A DNA stretch of 42,463 nucleotides from Butyrivibrio sp. (GTDB lineage Bacteria > Bacillota > Clostridia > Lachnospirales > Lachnospiraceae), in NCBI RefSeq assembly GCF_017940685.1, contig NZ_JAGAYD010000115.1:1-42463 (forward strand). Direction: 5' to 3'. Each line of letters starts with the position of its first letter. The stretch's first letter is position 1. A program made the translations under genes and the position numbers. Under the pieces are notes generated by a model. It ran no database searches, was not told the DNA's origin, and saw only the letters and a program-made list of their open reading frames with translations. Positions 7,336 to 15,473 of the stretch are shown one piece after another.

Positions 7336-8436
7336 ATGCGCCATATGAATAAACTTAGCAGACAGGAACAGGTACTTATGGCGACCTATGAAGCAACCAT
7401 AAATTATTCCTTTCTCTGCCCGATCATCATGAGCATACTTGAAGTTTTTATGCTGATATATTCCATTGGCACCAAAGAGCTATATGGTGTTTATCTGTGG
7501 AGATATCGCTGTTTTTATATTGCCTTATTATCTGCAGCTGTTATTTTCATAGCCATAAACCTGTATGTAAGAGGTGACATTGGAAATCGATTCAAAATAC
7601 TGAACATATCAAATCCTGTATTTGCAGCCTTTACTTTCGGATGGTCTTTGGCTGTCACTTATTCTGACGCTATTGTTACAGGTGTGGTGGATCAGACCCT
7701 TTTCATGACATTCTCGCTGATGGTACCACTTAGTATTTTTCTTCTTCCCTACGTTTATGCGGTCATTGTTTCCATTGCTGATATTTTGCTACTTTCTATC
7801 ACTGTCTACTATACTCAGATCACTATGGGCCTCATCAACCTGATCGTTTTCTTTATTTTCCAGTTATTTCTTGGTATCAGTTTCTTTAAACTCAGGATCA
7901 AGCTCAGTGAAAGACTTGTGGAAGAACAGGAAAATGCAAACTTTGACAGCATGACAGGTCTCATGAACCGCCGCAGTTATCTTCAGTGGATGGAATCATT
8001 TGGAGAAACTGACCTCTCGAAGGACCTGACCTATATCTCCATCGACATTAACGGATTAAAAGAGATCAATGACAGTATGGGGCACCATGCTGGAGACATC
8101 CTGATCAAAGGGGCGGGGCAGTGTATCAGTCAGTGCTTTGCAGATATTGGCTCGGTGTATAGGATAGGTGGCGATGAGTTCGTAGTTATCCTTACGGCGG
8201 AAAAGGAATATGTTGATGCTAAGCTTTCTGATCTCGAAAACGCCATGAAGAAATGGTCTGATGAAAAGAAAATTCAGCTGGAAGCGTCTTATGGTGCTGC
8301 CAGGCATGAAGAAGCTATAGAGAGTGGTATCACGGAACTTGCCAAGTTGGCAGACAGGAAAATGTATGCTGCCAAGGAACAATTCTACCTGACCACTGGC
8401 AAAGATCGCAGAATAACATTTGCTCAAAGCAATTAG
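7336..8436 (+). CDS. Membrane diguanylate cyclase (multi-TM N-terminus plus GGDEF)
   Basis: Makes cyclic di-GMP from two GTP at the membrane. About 366 residues from ATG 7336. AGGAGG is only three bases upstream, so ATG 7345 (12 bases away) is an equally fair start. In-frame codons back to 7204 lie upstream of the promoter and are excluded. Roughly six membrane helices fill the first 190 residues with no recognisable extracytoplasmic sensor domain. A short coiled linker leads into the GGDEF domain, beginning at NFDSMTGLMNRRSYL. The metal-binding region is SIDINGLKEIND and the signature is an intact GGDEF at 278-282, so activity is expected. No RxxD inhibitory site precedes the signature. The gene is monocistronic or leads into the AraC-type gene 79 bases later. 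Confidence 0.9.
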   Translation: MRHMNKLSRQEQVLMATYEATINYSFLCPIIMSILEVFMLIYSIGTKELYGVYLWRYRCFYIALLSAAVIFIAINLYVRGDIGNRFKILNISNPVFAAFTFGWSLAVTYSDAIVTGVVDQTLFMTFSLMVPLSIFLLPYVYAVIVSIADILLLSITVYYTQITMGLINLIVFFIFQLFLGISFFKLRIKLSERLVEEQENANFDSMTGLMNRRSYLQWMESFGETDLSKDLTYISIDINGLKEINDSMGHHAGDILIKGAGQCISQCFADIGSVYRIGGDEFVVILTAEKEYVDAKLSDLENAMKKWSDEKKIQLEASYGAARHEEAIESGITELAKLADRKMYAAKEQFYLTTGKDRRITFAQSN

Positions 8437-8468
8437 ACAAAAGAAAGCACTTTTTATCGGGAGTAGTA

Positions 8469-8498
8469 TGTACAAGTCCTCTATATTTTGGTTACAAT
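8469..8498 (+). promoter_or_regulatory. Possible promoter of the AraC/GyrI regulator gene
   Basis: TGTACA (8469-8474), an 18-base spacer and TACAAT (8493-8498), ending 17 bases before the ATG. The -35 match is 4 of 6. No terminator separates this gene from the diguanylate cyclase, so read-through is also likely. Confidence 0.35.
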
Positions 8499-8515
8499 CA
8501 AGTTGGAGGTTACAT

Positions 8516-9364
8516 ATGAACTGGACTAAGATAATTGAGGACGCCTTAAAGTTTATCGAGGAGAACATCACTGAAGATCTGACGGTAGGCAGGATTGCTC
8601 AGGAAGTAAATACATCCGCTTTTTACTTTCAAAAAGGCTTTTCCATGCTGTGCGGATACACTGTCGGAGAATACATTCGGATGAGAAGGCTGTCTCTTGC
8701 AGGAGAAGAGCTTGTTTCATCTGATATCAAGGTGATCGATCTTGCTGTTAAGTATGGCTATGATTCAGCAGGCAGCTTCACTAAAGCGTTTTCAAGATTC
8801 CATGGAAGCACTCCAACTGATGTAAGACTTGGTGGTGCAAGCATAAAAGCTTTTGCGCCGCTTCACATTAAACTGACTTTAGATGGAGGAAAAACTATGG
8901 AGTACAAGATTGTAAAGAAACCAGCATTTAAGGTAATGGGTGTTTCAAAGATTGTTGGATATGGAAATGGCTACAGCGATATCCCTAAGTTCTGGGATGA
9001 AGTTTTTTCCAAAACTGATAACAAGCTCATGGGTATGTATGGAGTTTGTCTTGATGACGAGGTTCCTGGAGATGAATTCCGCTACATGATCGCTGATGAT
9101 TATAGTGAAGATGTGGCCGCTGCAGAAGGTTTTGAGGTAAAAGAAATCCCGGAATACACCTGGGCAGTGTTCCCCTGCCGAGGCGCAATGCCACAGGCTC
9201 TTCAGAGTGTAAATACCCAGGTGTTCAACGAGTGGCTTCCTGCCAGCAACTACGAGATCGCTTCTGGCTTTAATATTGAATTCTACACCGACGAAAAGAA
9301 ATATCCACTTGGATCACAGGATCCCGAGTATTATTCAGAGATATGGGTTCCTGTTAAAGCTTAA
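8516..9364 (+). CDS. AraC-family regulator with GyrI-like effector-binding domain
   Basis: Transcriptional regulator of 282 residues. Start ATG 8516 has GGAGG upstream. The N-terminal 105 residues are a double-HTH AraC/XylS domain: DLTVGRIAQEVNTSAFYFQKGFSMLCG for the first unit, and IDLAVKYGYDSAGSFTKAFSRFHGSTP for the second. From about residue 125 a GyrI-like (SHV-fold) domain begins with MEYKIVKKPAFKVMGVSK and ends in a WVPVK motif. This is the Rob/BmrR type of small-molecule receptor, so the protein probably senses a hydrophobic or cationic compound. No transporter or enzyme target lies next to it, so its regulon is unknown. Confidence 0.9.
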   Translation: MNWTKIIEDALKFIEENITEDLTVGRIAQEVNTSAFYFQKGFSMLCGYTVGEYIRMRRLSLAGEELVSSDIKVIDLAVKYGYDSAGSFTKAFSRFHGSTPTDVRLGGASIKAFAPLHIKLTLDGGKTMEYKIVKKPAFKVMGVSKIVGYGNGYSDIPKFWDEVFSKTDNKLMGMYGVCLDDEVPGDEFRYMIADDYSEDVAAAEGFEVKEIPEYTWAVFPCRGAMPQALQSVNTQVFNEWLPASNYEIASGFNIEFYTDEKKYPLGSQDPEYYSEIWVPVKA

Positions 9365-9380
9365 AAATAATAAAAGAAAA

Positions 9381-9412
9381 CAGCGGAAAATACGTTCTTG
9401 TATTTACCGCTG
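9381..9412 (-). terminator. Terminator after the minus-strand GGDEF gene
   Basis: Arms 9381-9393 and 9400-9412 pair at 12 of 13 positions. On the minus strand the stem is followed by TTTTCTTTTATTATTTTT, a good terminator tail. It closes the transcript ending with the GGDEF gene at 9493 and may also help stop the convergent AraC-type gene. Confidence 0.75.
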
Positions 9413-9492
9413 TAAATATAGTATTTCTGGTAGTTCTGGTTCTGACATACATTGTTTTTGAAAAATTAAATTCTGAAATATTAACCCCGCTA

Positions 9493-10857
9493 TTATTTCA
9501 GGTCACTGGAAAACTCCAAAAGACTTGTGATGTATACCAAATCTGCAAGACTTGCTTCCGATAGTCTGCAGGCGCTGTCTTTTCGGCTTATAAATGTCAA
9601 ATAGCCATCAAAATCATCTGTGGTTAAAAGACACACTACCATGCTTCTGAAAGCCTTTTCATCCATAAAGCTGTAAATATCAGCTTTTTTCTCCTTGTCA
9701 ATTTCGTGGATGTTGACCACAGCCATCCTGTTAGCATCAAAAAAAGCTGTTAAGTTTTCTGAGGCCAGTATTGGAAGCTGCGTTTCTGACGGATTAATTA
9801 TGACCTTATCTTTCTCAACATTTTTCTCAATACCTGCCACACTTTTATAGTCGGCCTTTTTGATCACATAAATGTAATCGATGTCATATGTTTTTGACAC
9901 CCTCTCAATTATCTCACGTATGGTATGACTCTTCCCTGTAAGATAGTCCCTCATAAGGTCTCTTATCATTCTGACCTTGGATGAGTTCATGGCAAGATGC
10001 TCAACCGGAGTTACCATCTTTCCATTAAGTCCGATTATTCCATGAACTTGGGGCTGATAAATTATATATCTGTTTCTGCCTTTGATTTTGGCAGTGTACA
10101 GCATATGATCAGCCAGCATAAAGAGGGAATCGTAGTCCCTGGCATTATCCGGGAAAAGAGCTCCTCCAAGGGATACGGTAATATCAAGCTTATCACCGAA
10201 GTTATGATACTTATCTCTTACCGTGTCCTTGATCTTTCCTAAAATCTCTCTGAGCTTGGCCTCTGTATTTATCTTCTCAAGAACCAGCATAAATTCATCT
10301 CCGCCGATCCTTCCCACTACTCCGTTTTCACCTACACAGTCCTGCAATATATGGGCCACGTCAATGATAACCTCATCTCCGCGCATATGTCCAAAGGTAT
10401 CATTGACTGTTTTAAAATGATCTATGTCCATGAGAAATGTATAAAAAGACCCCGACTCCGGATCCTCTATCAGCTCGTGGAGATAATCGATCACAGCCTG
10501 CTTGCTCAAAAGCCCTGTCATCTTGTCATAGGTTCCGCTTATGTTTTCTGACTTCATGATCTGAATGTCAGTCATATCAAGAGTTATAGGGCCATCAAAG
10601 GCAAGGGATTTCTCTATGCTGGATGCCATCCAGTTCAGCTTGCCTATGTAAGTCCTGACTCTGAAACATGTAAAGCCTGTGCTCCCGGGATTTACTGCAA
10701 AAATCGCATTCCGAAGCTGCATCACATCCTGGGGAGGTATAATTTGATCCAGGTTAAAGATCTGGTCCGTACCGATATACTGTAAAAATACATCATTGCA
10801 CTTAAGTACATTCAGATCTTTATCAATGGATATGTAGAATTTTTTGAATTGCTTCAT
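9493..10857 (-). CDS. Diguanylate cyclase with N-terminal PAS-like and C-terminal GAF-like regions
   Basis: Soluble c-di-GMP synthase, 454 residues. I chose ATG 10857, because GAGGT lies upstream and a good promoter overlaps the longer in-frame possibilities up to 10920. Residues 1-110 look PAS-like (KFYISIDKDLNVLKCNDVFLQYIG). The GGDEF domain starts at YDKMTGLLSKQA, has the metal-binding stretch FLMDIDHFKTVND and an intact GGDEF at 185-189, with no RxxD I-site. Residues from about 300 to the end form a second sensory region, probably GAF-like, with no recognised ligand motif. No membrane helix is present. deoD lies upstream on the same strand, but this gene has its own promoter. Confidence 0.88.
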   Translation of the reverse strand: MKQFKKFYISIDKDLNVLKCNDVFLQYIGTDQIFNLDQIIPPQDVMQLRNAIFAVNPGSTGFTCFRVRTYIGKLNWMASSIEKSLAFDGPITLDMTDIQIMKSENISGTYDKMTGLLSKQAVIDYLHELIEDPESGSFYTFLMDIDHFKTVNDTFGHMRGDEVIIDVAHILQDCVGENGVVGRIGGDEFMLVLEKINTEAKLREILGKIKDTVRDKYHNFGDKLDITVSLGGALFPDNARDYDSLFMLADHMLYTAKIKGRNRYIIYQPQVHGIIGLNGKMVTPVEHLAMNSSKVRMIRDLMRDYLTGKSHTIREIIERVSKTYDIDYIYVIKKADYKSVAGIEKNVEKDKVIINPSETQLPILASENLTAFFDANRMAVVNIHEIDKEKKADIYSFMDEKAFRSMVVCLLTTDDFDGYLTFISRKDSACRLSEASLADLVYITSLLEFSSDLK

Positions 10858-10906
10858 ACGTTCTACCTCATTTTTCAAATCTTGATCCTGCAACCTGCCC
10901 ATTGAC

Positions 10907-10935
10907 ATTATATCTGGCAAACTGATTGGAGTAAA
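10907..10935 (-). promoter_or_regulatory. Sigma-A promoter for the PAS-like/GGDEF gene
   Basis: On the minus strand TTTACT (10930-10935), a 17-base spacer and a perfect TATAAT (10907-10912). The start point should be near 10900, 43 bases before the chosen ATG. Confidence 0.6.
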
Positions 10936-11029
10936 AGCCCTGGAAATTCTTTTCCGTCACATCGACACGGCCCTCTGCCACATCACTGTGCCTTCCGGAA
11001 TAGTCATCATCTTAGCATTAGTCCTCATA

Positions 11030-11737
11030 TCAGAGCTGGATTGCTGTCTTAAGTGCGATCTCCATCATATCTGTAAAGCCTGTCTCTCTTTCTTTTGCAG
11101 AAAGATCCTGATCCTTAAACAGATGATCAGAACATGTAAGGATAGTGAGGGCATTCTTTTTAGCTTCTGCTGCGTTCATGTAAAGGGCAGGTGTCTCCAT
11201 CTCTACTGCCAGAGCACCGAAGTTTCTGTAAAGCTCGCTCTCATTGCACTTCTTGTAGAAAGCATCTGAAGAAAGAACATCTCCTACATGGTATGTAACG
11301 CCTTTTTCTTTTGCGATGGCTACTGCCTTCTCCAAAATCTCAAAGCTTGCTGTAGGAGCAAAAGTTCCTGGAAGACCATACTGGAATCCGTAGTTGGAAT
11401 CTGTATGTGCGCCCTGAGCAAAGATAATGTCCATGACATTTACCTTGTCCTGAAGTCCGCCTGCACTACCAACTCTGATGATGTTATCAACATCGTAGAA
11501 GTTAAAGAGCTCGTAAGTGTAAATACCAATTGATGGAATTCCCATTCCATGTCCCATTACAGAAACTTCTTTTCCCTCGTATTTACCGGTAAAGCCCAGC
11601 ATTCCTCTAACTTCATTTACACACTTTACGTCTGTAAGAAAATTCTCTGCTATAAATTTTGCCCTTAGTGGATCTCCAGGCATAAGAACTGTTTTTGCGA
11701 AATCACCTTTTTCTGCACTGTTATGTGGTGTTGCCAT
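11030..11737 (-). CDS. deoD: Purine-nucleoside phosphorylase, DeoD type
   Basis: Splits purine (deoxy)nucleosides with phosphate to base and (deoxy)ribose-1-phosphate in the cytoplasm, for nucleoside salvage. 235 residues, the normal size for the hexameric trimer-of-dimers family. Visible motifs are phosphate-binding VLMPGDPLRAKFIAENFL near residue 18, GHGMGIPSIGIYTYEL near 62, IIRVGSAGG near 86, the substrate-binding VEMETPALY near 178 and catalytic Asp in CSDHLFKDQ. GGGAG precedes ATG 11737. It follows the DUF3881 gene after 20 bases with no terminator, so it probably belongs to the parA-parB-DUF4446-serS-DUF3881 transcript. Confidence 0.96.
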   Translation of the reverse strand: MATPHNSAEKGDFAKTVLMPGDPLRAKFIAENFLTDVKCVNEVRGMLGFTGKYEGKEVSVMGHGMGIPSIGIYTYELFNFYDVDNIIRVGSAGGLQDKVNVMDIIFAQGAHTDSNYGFQYGLPGTFAPTASFEILEKAVAIAKEKGVTYHVGDVLSSDAFYKKCNESELYRNFGALAVEMETPALYMNAAEAKKNALTILTCSDHLFKDQDLSAKERETGFTDMMEIALKTAIQL

Positions 11738-11757
11738 AGTCTGTCTCCCTTCTTATT

Positions 11758-12645
11758 TTAGTTGGCATTTGGGAAATTGATAAATCCCTGCATCCAAATG
11801 TTACCTTTAAATCTCCTGCCCACTGCAGGTTCTCCTAAAAGATCTGCCTCATTGATGCACACATCAAACTCAAGCTCATTGCAGTTGATCCTCATGATAT
11901 GCACATTCTCTCCAGTGTAGCTGTTAGTAACCTTCCTAGCATCAATTACTTCTCCAAGAACTGAGTACTGGTCGCATTCAACACCATATGGCATAAAGTA
12001 AGTATCTACAAGGCTGTAGATATCTTGCTTTCTTATCTTTTTTGAAAGGGTCGTATAAAGGTCCATATCATCCAGAGTCAGTGACTCGATGGCTGTCTCG
12101 TCACCTCTTCTGGCATTGTTTATCAGTTTGTTTCTATAATTTAATTTCTTTTTTGCTGCTTCCTTCTCTTCTTCCGTTTTGGCTATTGGCATAAGGATCT
12201 GTCCCTTCACCGATAGGGCTGAAAGATTGAGCGTAGTTCCTTTGATCGGGAACTTGTCTTCATTTTCATACTTCACATATGGAATGATGTTCTGAAGATA
12301 GAAAATAAGCGTAACTCCAAGCCTCGGCTCATTGCAGACTCCGGCGTAGGAATAGGTAGCAGCATGTCTTTCTACATTAAGGTCCTCTTCTGTACTGACA
12401 GCTGAAGGGATAAGGTATGGATAGTAATATTCATAGATGAACTTATCCTCTTCATCAAACTCACCGCAGACCGCAAGGCCTATGCCATCAGCATAATCCC
12501 TGCAAAACTCTGCAAGCAGTATTCCCTCACTATTTGATACATAAGCTCTTTTGTCTGAGTTCTGGATAGAGCTTGTAATGAGAGTTGTGAGCTCTTTTCT
12601 ATTTTTAATTTGTGAGAACCCAACGGCACGCAAAAATTTATGCAA
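11758..12645 (-). CDS. DUF3881 family protein, function unknown
   Basis: 295 residues beginning at a TTG codon (12645), with GAGGC about 10 bases upstream. The start MHKFLRAVGFS is what I recall for DUF3881, a family found mainly in clostridia. No signal peptide or membrane helix is seen. Notable stretches are an acidic segment with EYYYPYLIPSA near residue 75, a Lys-rich helix at about 155-175, and a C-terminal part with VLGEVIDARKVTNSYTGE that could be a beta-rich fold. The gene lies 18 bases after serS and 20 before deoD, so it is co-transcribed with housekeeping genes. That suggests a general rather than accessory role. No function is known to me. Confidence 0.75.
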   Translation of the reverse strand: MHKFLRAVGFSQIKNRKELTTLITSSIQNSDKRAYVSNSEGILLAEFCRDYADGIGLAVCGEFDEEDKFIYEYYYPYLIPSAVSTEEDLNVERHAATYSYAGVCNEPRLGVTLIFYLQNIIPYVKYENEDKFPIKGTTLNLSALSVKGQILMPIAKTEEEKEAAKKKLNYRNKLINNARRGDETAIESLTLDDMDLYTTLSKKIRKQDIYSLVDTYFMPYGVECDQYSVLGEVIDARKVTNSYTGENVHIMRINCNELEFDVCINEADLLGEPAVGRRFKGNIWMQGFINFPNAN

Positions 12646-12663
12646 GGATATCTGCCTCTCTTA

Positions 12664-13953
12664 TTACTTCTTATTTGGGATGAGAACTTCCTTTCCTCCC
12701 ATGTATGGGCGAAGAACCTCAGGGATCTTAACTGATCCGTCGGCCTGAAGGTTGTTCTCAAGGAATGCGATAAGCATTCTTGGTGGAGCAACAACAGTGT
12801 TGTTAAGTGTATGAGCAAGATAGTTACCATCCTTGCCCTTGATCCTGATCTTAAGTCTTCTAGCCTGAGCATCTCCAAGGTTAGAGCAGCTGCCAACTTC
12901 GAAGTACTTCTTCTGTCTTGGTGACCAAGCCTCTACGTCGCAGCTCTTGCACTTAAGATCTGCAAGGTCTCCTGAGCAGCACTCAAGAGTTCTAACTGGA
13001 ATATCAAGGGATCTAAACAGATCGACTGTATTCTGCCAGAGCTTGTCATACCAGGTCTTAGAATCTTCTGGCTTACAGATAACTACCATCTCCTGCTTCT
13101 CGAACTGATGGATACGGTAAACACCTCTCTCCTCAATTCCATGAGCACCTTTCTCTTTTCTAAAGCAAGGTGAATAGCTGGTAAGCGTAAGAGGCATCTG
13201 CTCCTCAGGAATGATCTGGTCGATGAACTTACCGATCATTGAATGCTCAGAAGTTCCGATGAGGTAAAGATCCTCACCCTCAATCTTGTACATCATAGCT
13301 TCCATCTCAGGAAAACTCATAACACCTGCTACAACATTTCCATGGATCATGAAAGGTGGTACGCAGTATGTAAATCCTCTGTCAATCATGAAGTCTCTTG
13401 CATAGCTGATAACAGCTGAGTGAAGTCTTGCGATGTCGCCCATGAGGTAGTAGAATCCATTACCTGCAACTCTTCTTGCTGCATCAAGATCGATTCCAGC
13501 AAAGCTCTCCATGATATCTGTGTGATAAGGGATCTCAAAGTCAGGAACAACTGGATCTCCATATTTCTGGATCTCAACATTTTCTGAATCATCTTTTCCG
13601 ATAGGAACTGACTCATCGATGATCTGTGGAATGATCATCATCTTTCCTGTTACCTGCTCATCAAGCTCCTTCTGCTTTGCTTCAAGAGCTTCAAGCTCAG
13701 CAGCCTCTTTTGCAACTTCATCCTTAAGTGCCATGGCCTCATCTTTTTTGCCCTGGCCCATCAAAGCACCAATTTCCTTAGAAATCTTATTTCTATGAGC
13801 ACGGATCTCATCAGCCTTCTGCTGATTGCTTCTTCTCTCCTCGTCAAGCTTTATCACTTCGTCTACAAGTGGAAGCTTCTCGTCCTGGAATTTTTTCTTG
13901 ATGTTCTCCCTAACTGCGTCAGGATTCTCTCTTAAGAATTTAATGTCGATCAT
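12664..13953 (-). CDS. serS: Seryl-tRNA synthetase
   Basis: Charges tRNA-Ser with serine. 429 residues from ATG 13953, which has GGAGGAG upstream and gives MIDIKFLRENPDAVRENIKKKF, the conserved beginning. An upstream in-frame ATG at 13968 overlaps the ribosome-binding site. The N-terminal coiled-coil arm that grips the tRNA spans about 25-105. The class II core follows: motif 2 with SPCFRKEKGAHG and RGVYRIHQFEKQEM, and motif 3 with the LNNTVVAPPRMLIAFLEN segment. No T-box leader can be drawn in the 50 bases between it and the DUF4446 gene, so tRNA-dependent control is unlikely. The gene is in a row with parB and DUF4446. Confidence 0.98.
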   Translation of the reverse strand: MIDIKFLRENPDAVRENIKKKFQDEKLPLVDEVIKLDEERRSNQQKADEIRAHRNKISKEIGALMGQGKKDEAMALKDEVAKEAAELEALEAKQKELDEQVTGKMMIIPQIIDESVPIGKDDSENVEIQKYGDPVVPDFEIPYHTDIMESFAGIDLDAARRVAGNGFYYLMGDIARLHSAVISYARDFMIDRGFTYCVPPFMIHGNVVAGVMSFPEMEAMMYKIEGEDLYLIGTSEHSMIGKFIDQIIPEEQMPLTLTSYSPCFRKEKGAHGIEERGVYRIHQFEKQEMVVICKPEDSKTWYDKLWQNTVDLFRSLDIPVRTLECCSGDLADLKCKSCDVEAWSPRQKKYFEVGSCSNLGDAQARRLKIRIKGKDGNYLAHTLNNTVVAPPRMLIAFLENNLQADGSVKIPEVLRPYMGGKEVLIPNKK

Positions 13954-14003
13954 TGTGATCTCCTCCAACTTAATATATTTTAATCAATTAAATTTTATAC
14001 CTT

Positions 14004-14528
14004 TTATCTTCTGTTTGTGCTTTCCAGCGCCTTATCCAGTGCTTTCTTTTCTTCTCCAGACAGTTCTACGTCTGCAACTCCTGCATTTATATCTTTTGCA
14101 TAAGAGTAGTTGAGGCCATCTGTGCTATGTACTGAATTAAGTAAAAATCCATTATCATTCTCATCCAGCATACACAGAGCAAAGCTAAGTTTTCCTCCGC
14201 TCTGATTGAAAGCATCATACTTCTCAAGACCAATCTTCTGGAAAGTGTTATTCATACGTCTGTTGATGTCGATGATGTCTTTTCTGTTTTTATCGTTCTC
14301 GGCCCTTATCATTCTGTTGTCATGGAAGAGACCAACTATCTCATCCTCAAGGGAAGATGCTTCTTTTCCCTTCATGAACTTATTGTACTTCTTCTCAAGT
14401 TTTCTGAACTTAGCGTTAGTGACAATGAAAAGTACAAAAAGAACTATTACAAGAACAACTAATGCGATGAATAATATTCCAGGATCAAGACTCCCCAGTC
14501 CTATTGCAGAAAAAATATTGCTGTTCAT
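14004..14528 (-). CDS. DUF4446 membrane protein
   Basis: Single-pass membrane protein of 174 residues, function unknown. AGGGGGAG precedes ATG 14528. One hydrophobic helix at about 17-38 is followed by a charged coiled-coil segment at about 40-100 and a small C-terminal domain (YDAFNQSGGKLSFALCMLDENDNGFLLNSVHS). That order fits DUF4446 as I know it. The coiled-coil side is probably cytoplasmic by the positive-inside rule (KFRKLEKKYNKFMKGK). It starts 15 bases after parB on the same transcript, so a link to origin positioning or the divisome is an attractive inference. Confidence 0.8.
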   Translation of the reverse strand: MNSNIFSAIGLGSLDPGILFIALVVLVIVLFVLFIVTNAKFRKLEKKYNKFMKGKEASSLEDEIVGLFHDNRMIRAENDKNRKDIIDINRRMNNTFQKIGLEKYDAFNQSGGKLSFALCMLDENDNGFLLNSVHSTDGLNYSYAKDINAGVADVELSGEEKKALDKALESTNRR

Positions 14529-14543
14529 TTCTCCCCCTGACGA

Positions 14544-15455
14544 TTACTCTTTACATAATCTGTTTATTATCTTTTCAAGATCATCGTTATTATAAAACTC
14601 GATCTGGATGACGCCTACTCCATCGCCCTTAGAGGTAACCTCTACTTTTGTGCCAAGAGCCTGCTTGCACTTTTCAGATACGTCTGCATATACAGCGTCG
14701 ATACTTGGGTTGGCCTTGGTCTGAGTTTTCTTCTTTGTCGTTTTGCCAAGATTCTTTACAAGCTTTTCAGTTTCACGAACGCTAAGGTTACTATCAAATA
14801 CCTGCTGAGCAATCTCTTCCTGATCAGCTTCATTTGTTATGGACAAAAGAGCTCTCGCATGTCCTGCGGTAAGCATTTCTCCAATTACCATATCCTGAAC
14901 TTTCTTGGTAAGCTTCAAAAGTCTCATGGAGTTTGTAACATATACACGGCTCTTGGAAATCTTCTCAGCTACCTGGTCCTGTGTATAACCATGATTATCA
15001 ATGAGCTGTTTAAAAGCAAAAGCTTCTTCAATAGGATTGATACCTACACGCTGCAGGTTTTCGATGATGGCTATTTCAGCAATTTCTTCATCAGTAAGAT
15101 TCTTTACTACTGCAGGAACTTCCTTAAGTCCTGCCTTTCTTGCTGCTCTCCATCTTCTCTCACCTGCTACGATCATGTACATTCCATTTCTCTTGGTTAC
15201 AAGAAGCGGTGTAATGATTCCGTGCTGTTTGATGGAATCTGCCAGTTCAAGAAGATCATCTTCATTAAATGTCTTTCTTGGCTGATCCTTGTTTGGTTCA
15301 ACTTCTGTTATCTTTAAGTTCTGTACCTGTCCATCTGCTGGCTTAGCCTTGCTGGATGATACTTCCTCATCTTCTCTTTTTGTTGTTGGGATCTTAGCTG
15401 GGATTATAGAATCAAGCCCTTTTCCAAGTCCTCTCTTTGCGCTCTTAGCTGCCAT
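14544..15455 (-). CDS. parB: Chromosome-partitioning protein ParB
   Basis: CTP-dependent DNA clamp that loads at parS and spreads, organising the origin. 303 residues, normal length. The N-terminal KRGLGKGLDSIIP stretch is the ParA-interacting element. The catalytic ParB domain contains the arginine motif GERRWRA at 98-104 and ENLQRVGINPIEEA. An HTH follows (YTQDQVAEKISKSRVYVTNSMRLLKL), then a C-terminal dimer domain. GGAGG precedes ATG 15455. It begins 18 bases after parA. Three parS sites lie just upstream of parA. Confidence 0.97.
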   Translation of the reverse strand: MAAKSAKRGLGKGLDSIIPAKIPTTKREDEEVSSSKAKPADGQVQNLKITEVEPNKDQPRKTFNEDDLLELADSIKQHGIITPLLVTKRNGMYMIVAGERRWRAARKAGLKEVPAVVKNLTDEEIAEIAIIENLQRVGINPIEEAFAFKQLIDNHGYTQDQVAEKISKSRVYVTNSMRLLKLTKKVQDMVIGEMLTAGHARALLSITNEADQEEIAQQVFDSNLSVRETEKLVKNLGKTTKKKTQTKANPSIDAVYADVSEKCKQALGTKVEVTSKGDGVGVIQIEFYNNDDLEKIINRLCKE

Positions 15456-15473
15456 TATATCCTCCGGATGCTA

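Noticed and set aside
9375-9548. Plus-strand open stretch encoding a possible membrane helix
   Set aside because: It contains no ATG, GTG or TTG start in frame and overlaps the terminator hairpin of the opposite gene. Possibly a gene remnant, but not supportable.
10868-10981. Possible 37-residue minus-strand leader ORF with GTG start ending just before the PAS-like/GGDEF gene
   Set aside because: It runs across a good promoter (TTTACT/TATAAT) whose transcript would start inside it, and no homologue comes to mind.
13954-14003. T-box riboswitch ahead of serS
   Set aside because: Only 50 bases separate the genes and no T-box sequence or specifier stem is visible.
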